Assembly (NCBI RefSeq): GCF_030867145.1
Contig: NC_134421.1
Coordinates: forward strand, 24,683,979 to 24,747,978
Direction: 5' to 3'
Length of the DNA stretch: 64,000 bases
Source of the DNA: Opisthocomus hoazin
Lineage: Eukaryota; Chordata; Aves; Opisthocomiformes; Opisthocomidae
This document shows, piece by piece, positions 57,351 through 64,000 of this stretch (positions are counted from its first letter, which is position 1; each line of letters opens with the position of its first letter). A program made the translations under genes and the position numbers. The notes under the pieces are model-generated. The model was not told the DNA's origin. It made no database searches and worked only from the letters and a program-made list of their open reading frames with translations.

Positions 57351-60300
57351 GGGGAGAAGGATCAGGAGTGCCTTTGGAGAAGTGAGAAGCAGTCATTGAA
57401 CTCCTCACCTTCAAGCATGAAATGTCATGAGAGGTCAAAAGGTTTTGTGAGGAATGCAAAGTTTGGAATATTTTTAATTAAGCTACATCCTTTGAAATTC
57501 TTTCAAGTCAATCTTCAAACAAATCAGGTCTTAAATCAACACCCTTTAAAAGCACATACACCTCTGGTAAGTGCCTTCATGCAGTCTCTACTGGGTATCA
57601 CAGAAAACAGTCAATTTAATTTTATGTGAGTCATTAAAAACCTCCACTTATTTTCGTATTCATTCACCATTGGATATATTAATATTCCTTTTCCCTGAAT
57701 ACCTGAACTCTATGCTATGTAAAGTTTGTGTGTTTGTATCTGAATGGGCTTACTATCTGAATTTACAAATGTCTTAAATACAAGGACTATGGGGAGAGTT
57801 TAGAGTATCAATGTTTTTGTTAACCTAAAACATGCCTGCTTCTTTATTTGTTTTTTATAATCTATTTTTATAAAATGCCTTAGAGAGTTACTGATTGGGG
57901 GATATATTCATCATCCTATAATTAGAAGCTGCAGTCGACCTCATACAAAATAACTGTACTCGTCACAGGAATTTAAGGCCCTTTTGGAGAGTTTTACTTG
58001 CATGAAAAGATTCAGCAGCTGGCTAAATCCCACAATAAATTACTTGAACCAGCAAAATCAAACTTGACCCAAACTTTTAAAAGACACTAAATGATATTAG
58101 AAGGTAGTGGCTGATTTGGTTTCCATTCTGGCTGTCATTTTCAGATCTGTACACTTTCTGTGTTATTTCTGAGACTGGCACATAAGGGATTCAAAAGACT
58201 CTCTGCTAACAAAGACCTTTGATCCCTGGATTAACTCTTCTAACACTCGCCTTAAGCAGCTAGGAAAATAAAATGATTACCTCATTATCTATTTTGAGAG
58301 AATACTTTAACCCGCCTCTGAGGAGAAAGGCTGGAGGGGCTGTCCGAGTCTCCAGAGTGAAAGCTGATGGTGAGGGGTGGCACCTATCGGTGTGAATAGT
58401 TGAAATTCCAGCTGTAAGCCTGGAAGCAAAGTCCTTCTGTCGGGAGCTCTGGCATCTGCCCTGGCTTCTCCGGGGCCATGCCCGTACTACCAGAGCAGCT
58501 GCCCCAAGGGTAGTCTCTGACCCCAGGCCAAGTGGTGCAAGATGACTCCCATCCACGTTACTCTCTTTAGGGCAGTGTGGTTGGCATAGTCCTTGGCCCA
58601 GGTCTCCTGTGGCCCCGTATGTCCCTGAGAGCTTATTATTAAGCATTTGTGATTTACTAATTCAAAGTATGTATTGCCTTCTTGTGGTGTGCCATGACAA
58701 CACATAGGGGATTTGAGGACATAAGGCCTTGTGGAATAACATCAGACAACTGTCATGGGTTGAGGGAGTTAAACTTGCTACAGTCCAAGCCCATTTTTTC
58801 TGTCTGGAGCAGAGCCTGGAGCAAACTATTCTGTCAACAACGTCCAGGCTTCCTCTCCAAGGAAACTAGTCATTTCGCTTCAAAAGGGAGCCTGGGAGTG
58901 AGCGAACATATATGCAGCATGAATGATGAGAGGTTCAGATGCTGGCAGCAAGGAGGAAGCTGAAGTATGTGACAGTGGAGACGTCTGTTGATCTTTGATG
59001 GGGGCCTGTTTCATCCATTGTAAAGGCATCATTTATGCTTGAAAATGACCCACATTTAGTACTTGATGCAGCCAGTGTTTCCTTCCTTTAAACTCAGATA
59101 CTCAGTTTGCAACAGCAGAGCTACACAGTAAGGGACTTCATTAAAAGCTTAGCTGCAAGTCCCTTTTCACTCTGAATACGGTTGCTGAACAGGTGCAGCT
59201 ACATCTGTTGTCAAATTTGGCCTAATCTGGAATGAAGACACTATCTAATGAAATTGTAGCTTTGCTGTACTCTGAAGACCCACATTTTTGCTGCTATATT
59301 TTGAGCTTGTTCAGTTTTAGATATGTGACATATCCTGTTTCATGAAAAGCAGAACAAGGAAGCCCAGCTTCCTATGGATTTTCATGTGACCTTCCCATGA
59401 CAATCAGTTTCTCTCAGAAGTCTGTAAGACTTCCACAGTCCCCTCATGTCTACTACATATCCTTACATTAATTCTTACTTACCCCTTTTTCCTTTAATTG
59501 CTCATTTTTTCTTCACCTCATTTCACCCCCATGTCTCTTAACTACAGGCTGAGGTAGCACAGTGCTGCAGATGCTGTGACCCATATGCATGCTGATCAGA
59601 AAGCAGACACATGCATGGTGATTGTCCAGCCAGAAGGTCTTGTGGAGTTTACATTGAAACTTTTCCCTGTTACTTCTTTCTCTAATTTGCATTAGCTGCT
59701 TTCCTCTGCTCACCTGTTGATTTTCACAAGGCTTGTGGAACTCATCTCCCATCGGAAATTCTCCTTTTTAGTCTGGCATAATTGTCAGCAGCTGTCAGAT
59801 TTAAAAGCTACTAGGGTAGAAGGCAACTGACAGACAAACTGACATACAAATGGAAAGACAACATGAACAGAGAAACTCAAGTTCCTCAGGAAATGAGGCT
59901 AAAGAGAAGGTGGTGGTGAGATCACCTTGGAGCTCCACTGGCAGCCAACACAGAGAACACAGCTGCCAAGCAAGACAATGCTGTTCCTCAAAGCTGGTTT
60001 CTGCCAGTTTTTCTCAAAACACAGCATGACTAGGGTGAAAAGGAAGTTCCTCTAAATGTGATTCCTTTATGCCTGCCTGCCAGGTTGGTGTATTCACAAG
60101 GAATGTCACTCCAGTGTCTGGAAGACACTGATACCATGGTATCACCAGTACTAACAGGCAGAGTTCAAACAATTAACCCAAGAGGCTTTTTGGGTATGAA
60201 ACAACACAGCGTTACACATTATTTCACCACTTTAGCTTTACTTACACCTTCGGTACTGAAGTCCCCTAAGGTGAATTAACTGATGATAATGCATATAAAG

Positions 60301-63300
60301 CAAAGTCCTTTAGATACAGACGATGAAGATCTGTTCTCAGTTACGTCCGTCTGAAGTCAGCAGGGTCCAAAATCTGGTACAGTGCACATCCAGAGTAACA
60401 GCCTCCAGAGACCTTTTGTGTTTGCACTTTTGATGAGTGTTTTTGTGTTGACAGTTCATGCTTATTTTTGCTTTTGGACTTTATAGCTAATGCATGTGAC
60501 TGAACCAAGGGCTACATACCGTAGAGGATCTTAATCCTAAAGTAGGAACAAAGTGTTTCTGACGAACCTAAACCTAAAATCACGACAGAAAACCCTGTTG
60601 ATACAAAAAGCTGCTAACCTCAGTATGTGCTTACCTCTTTAACTTGAAATTTTCCTGGTGCCCAGAGTTATGTCAGTGCTTTGTCACAGAGATCTCTTTT
60701 GAGCAAAGGGACATGCAGTTCTCATCTGAGACCAGCAGTAGCTGTTCCATCATCTAGGTTCCTTGGGAGACACCTCATGCTCAGAGCATCGTTAATATAT
60801 GCTGGTAGCATAAAGCCTGTCAGAAAAGAGTGCTGGCCATCTTCTTTTGAAAAGCTAGGGATTTAGAAGTCCAGTTTTTGTGTAATGGCTTATATTTCTT
60901 CTCTAGAAGATCTGAAGCGCTTCCCAGCATGAAAGATTTCAAACCCTGCTCTCAGAAATACCCACCTATTTTATTCATGATGTCACTGTTCAGCAAGGGG
61001 CCGGGACTGCAATGCTTTAGTAACAGTCACTCGGCAGAGCTCTCCTATAAGGGACAGGCTGACTACTAGGACCATGGAGTCATTCCTTCTTTTTCTCACC
61101 AGTCTTTACCTCTTTGCTCATACTCTAGCAGAGGGAGAGAAGAGTGTCCTCTGTTCCAGGCTAATCAATAATCTGCCTATCCATGTAATCTCAGTTTACA
61201 CAGGAGATATCTCTAATCCTCTGCAGGGACAAGAAGACACTACAAGCACTAGACTGTAATAGAAAAGGTTGGTTCCTTCTCTAGGGATACCACATAAGGG
61301 AAAAGTGCAGATTCATGCTGTCCAGAGGTGAGAATCTGGGGATTTGGACCTCAAGGATATTGCAAGATCTTTCCTTCCAGGTGTCTCTCAGAGAGCTTAA
61401 CTCGCAAAGAAAAAGTGGTTTCAAACACAACCCGAATATTCATGTCTCTTCTTGACTAACTCTAAATGGCTGCCTCAGAACGTGGGCTGTTAAGATTACC
61501 TGTCTGAGGTCTGTAACTCCAGCAGCTGGTACTGGATGTTCAGGTGTCTTGACAGACTCGTGTCTTTCAAAGTAAAGCATTATGAATATAACTTTATCCT
61601 GTATTTCTAATAGGTGCTTAAGCCTGAACAAAGGACAGAATCCAAAATTTGAAAAGCCACAGAGAGTATCACATTGGAAAAACTTCTTGGTGCCTTCTAC
61701 AGGGCAAGTAGGCGAAGCAGATAAAAACGTAGTCAGACCATTCACTCTATAAATCAATGCAGCCCATATCACTCATCAGAGAGGAACATGAGGTCTATAA
61801 ACAAAAGCTCCTTGCCACAGACAAGTTAAATCAATGACAAAGATCTGAAACACACAGTGCGTCAGAGGTTTCCTTCTTTAAGCTCTCTTGTGTATTATTT
61901 GCCTGTCTCTGTTCTTACACGGCCCCTTTTACAACAGAAACAGAATGCCTTCTTTTTGCAGGACAGCACAACCCTTTATTCAGAGAGCCAAAATTAATGG
62001 GCTGGAGTGCCAAGAGTCCTTCTGTAGCCACATCTCTTCTATGTTGTAGGAAGTATTGATGGCTTTTTGTTTGTCATTTCAGCTGCACAGACTACAAATA
62101 TATGTGGCTTCACAGTGTATTTTCTATTCCAGGCATGAATCCCATTGGCCTTTCACATGCGGGAACCCCTGGTAACCTCAGCTGAAGTTTTCTAGGGTGA
62201 AAGAGAAGGGTTATTCAGTGGCTGGAATGTTACTCCAGGCCTTGGAAGATCTTGCTTGTGATCTCTTCACAGTATTTCTGTACTTTTTTTTCAGTGCGTC
62301 GCATAGTCTCTTGGGTCCCCATGTGTAAAACAAAGGTGACAGCTCTTCACAAAACACCGTGAAGGTTAGCGTATGACGTTCCTTCAGCAGAAGGGAAGAC
62401 TGCTAATGAAAGTAAACCATACAAAAATTACTGCTGGTATCCAAATCCTTCCAACAGCCTAAGACAGTTCTTGCTTTTACTATTAAGCCACACAGATGCC
62501 TAGCAGAACTGCAGATCTGAACAGAAATCTTGGCAATACCAAGAAGTGGTTACTGAAGAATCACTGTTATCACTACAGCTTCTACCTGTGGTACCTATAG
62601 TTCCACCTATAGTTTTCCAACCTGCGTAGTTCACAGACTATAATCCTGTGTTCAACTTTTAGCAGGAATAAGTTGAGAATATGAATTGCCCTGCTTCTCT
62701 CCTTTGGGAGTATTTATGCATCAGTCAACATAATGGGCTACATTTCTGAAGGTAAATATAGTGTGAAGGGGAAGCGAATGAGAAAAGAATTTGTTCCATC
62801 TCTTCAATACACTTACACTGTGTCGTGCTGCAGCAAGGGAAAAAATTCTGGCAAAGACTACACCAATCCTGCCTCTGGCTCACAGTCTGATTGCTAATCT
62901 GTGCTTGAACTTGCTTCAACTAGTCACCAGCCTCAAGGGCTGGTGGCAAAACTAGAGCTGGACCCCTGAATGACCCAGATTCACCTATCTACTCATGAAA
63001 AACACCCAGGAGATTGTAAGTGAAGACTGAAATCAATGTATATGAGACTTTAACATGGAAGTGCAAATCTTTGCTGTCTGAGGTGGCCAGTTTATATTCA
63101 TTTCTTTACAAACTCATGATGCTCCACTGCAAAGGTATGGCCCCACACTTGTAGGAAAAAAGCTCCTCAGGATCATAATATTCTGATGGTTACAAAAATT
63201 TTCCTAATTTCTAGGCTGCATTCACCCATGGCCAGTTTAAATTTGGCCTTAATCATCCTGACATTGTCCTCCTGCTCTACTGTATTTTCTCTCTCCTCTG

Positions 63301-63670
63301 TTTTACCCCTGAGGAGCAGCAAACATATCACCTGACAGTTCTTGTTTTGCTAGACAAGTGAAGTTGCTTGTCATTACTTTGTTCACTGTAGGTCTTTCAG
63401 CTCACATTCATCTTTCTTGAACACAAATAATCAGAATTATATACGGAGGTTTCACAATTACAATGTCATTAATAGTTTCTTTTCTCTTCTGGAAAAAGGA
63501 TTCATGGGGATTGCAGTTGCCTTCTTCACAGTCACCTCACATTGATGGATCATAATAATCCTGTGAGCAACTGGTACTCTCAGTAATTTCTCCCTCTCAT
63601 TTACTCCCAACAAATGTGTTCTAACAAAAAATCTTCTTATTAGTAGTTGAAAGACTTTGCAATCAAAGTT
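57351..63670. other. Gene-free intergenic DNA
   Basis: AT-rich with no supported gene. Frames stay under about 130 codons and none is recognisable. No LINE fragment is seen until 63671. Confidence 0.55.
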
Positions 63671-64000
63671 GAATGGGATCTACCCAAGAGTACCGAAGGT
63701 GCTGGTGGAGGAGCTGGCCAAGCCACCCTCCATCATTTATCAACAGACCTGTCTCACAGGGGAGGTCCCAGATGACTGGAGACTTGCCAATGTGATGCCC
63801 ATCTACAAGCAGGGCTGGAAGGAGGAACCTGGGAACTACAGGCCTGTCAGCCTGACCTCGGTGCCGGGGAAGATTCTGGAGCAACTCATTCTGAGTGCGC
63901 TCACCGGGAATGTGAAGGACAACCAGGGGATCAGGCCCAGCCAGCACGGGTTCATGAAAGGCAGGTCCTGCTTGACCAATCTGATCTCCTTCTATGACCA
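63671..64000 (+). mobile_element. CR1 LINE fragment, reverse-transcriptase part, runs off the window
   Basis: From about 63671 the + strand matches CR1 ORF2: GIYPRVPKVLVEELAKPPSI, LTGEVPDDWRLANVMPIYK, GNYRPVSLTSVPGK, DNQGIRPSQHGFMKGRSCL and TNLISFYD are the standard blocks of the N-terminal reverse-transcriptase region. The frame (codons in phase with 63672) is open for about 110 codons to the window end. The upstream edge near 63671 is abrupt, with no endonuclease or ORF1 sequence before it, so the copy is 5'-truncated. The catalytic YADD-type motif would lie beyond the end. Confidence 0.93.

Noticed and set aside
1-64000. CRISPR arrays, operons, phage or other prokaryotic-type systems
   Set aside because: Split genes, a CpG island, LINE fragments and AATAAA signals show vertebrate nuclear DNA; no regularly spaced direct repeats of the CRISPR kind are seen.

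Overview
This is vertebrate nuclear DNA, and most likely from a bird. Two pieces of CR1 LINE (about 23.9-24.45 kb and 63.67 kb to the window end) encode avian-type CR1 reverse-transcriptase sequence. A third CR1 tail lies at 22.07-22.15 kb, and a probable degraded antisense tail at about 0.83-0.89 kb. Interspersed repeats are otherwise sparse, introns are short, and a long CpG island covers the one complete gene, all of which fits a bird genome. The species cannot be named from the sequence alone.

Layout. (1) 1-3.03 kb: the 3' end of POC1B on the + strand, seen as an internal coding exon, an intron, the final coding exon and a short 3' UTR. (2) 3.03-39.4 kb: AT-rich intergenic DNA with no gene I can support. 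It holds two CR1 pieces and several stretches whose base composition and motif content look like conserved regulatory DNA (about 9.0-9.37, 14.38-15.05, 30.53-30.63 and 35.90-36.18 kb). (3) 39.4-42.4 kb: a CpG island with the DUSP6 promoter, including a tight cluster of ETS-type sites, a G-quadruplex/C-rich block and three CCCATTG motifs exactly 25 bp apart. (4) 41,439-44,637: a complete three-exon DUSP6 (MKP-3) coding sequence of 382 residues, followed by an AU-rich 3' UTR of about 1.4 kb with two Pumilio-type elements and three AATAAA signals. (5) 46.03-63.67 kb: intergenic DNA with no supported gene; a CpG-containing, homeodomain-site-rich stretch at 57.0-57.35 kb is the best regulatory candidate. 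(6) 63,671-64,000: the start of a CR1 fragment with an open reverse-transcriptase frame that runs off the end.

How it works together. POC1B followed by DUSP6 in the same orientation is the order I know from other amniotes. DUSP6 is the cytoplasmic ERK-specific phosphatase that closes the FGF/RAS/ERK negative-feedback loop. The ETS sites at its promoter are the expected input of that loop, and the roughly 38 kb of non-coding DNA on its 5' side is the natural place for its distal enhancers. I see no CRISPR array, operon, mobile island or other undescribed system. The observations worth a second look are regulatory ones around DUSP6 and in the flanking gene-free DNA.
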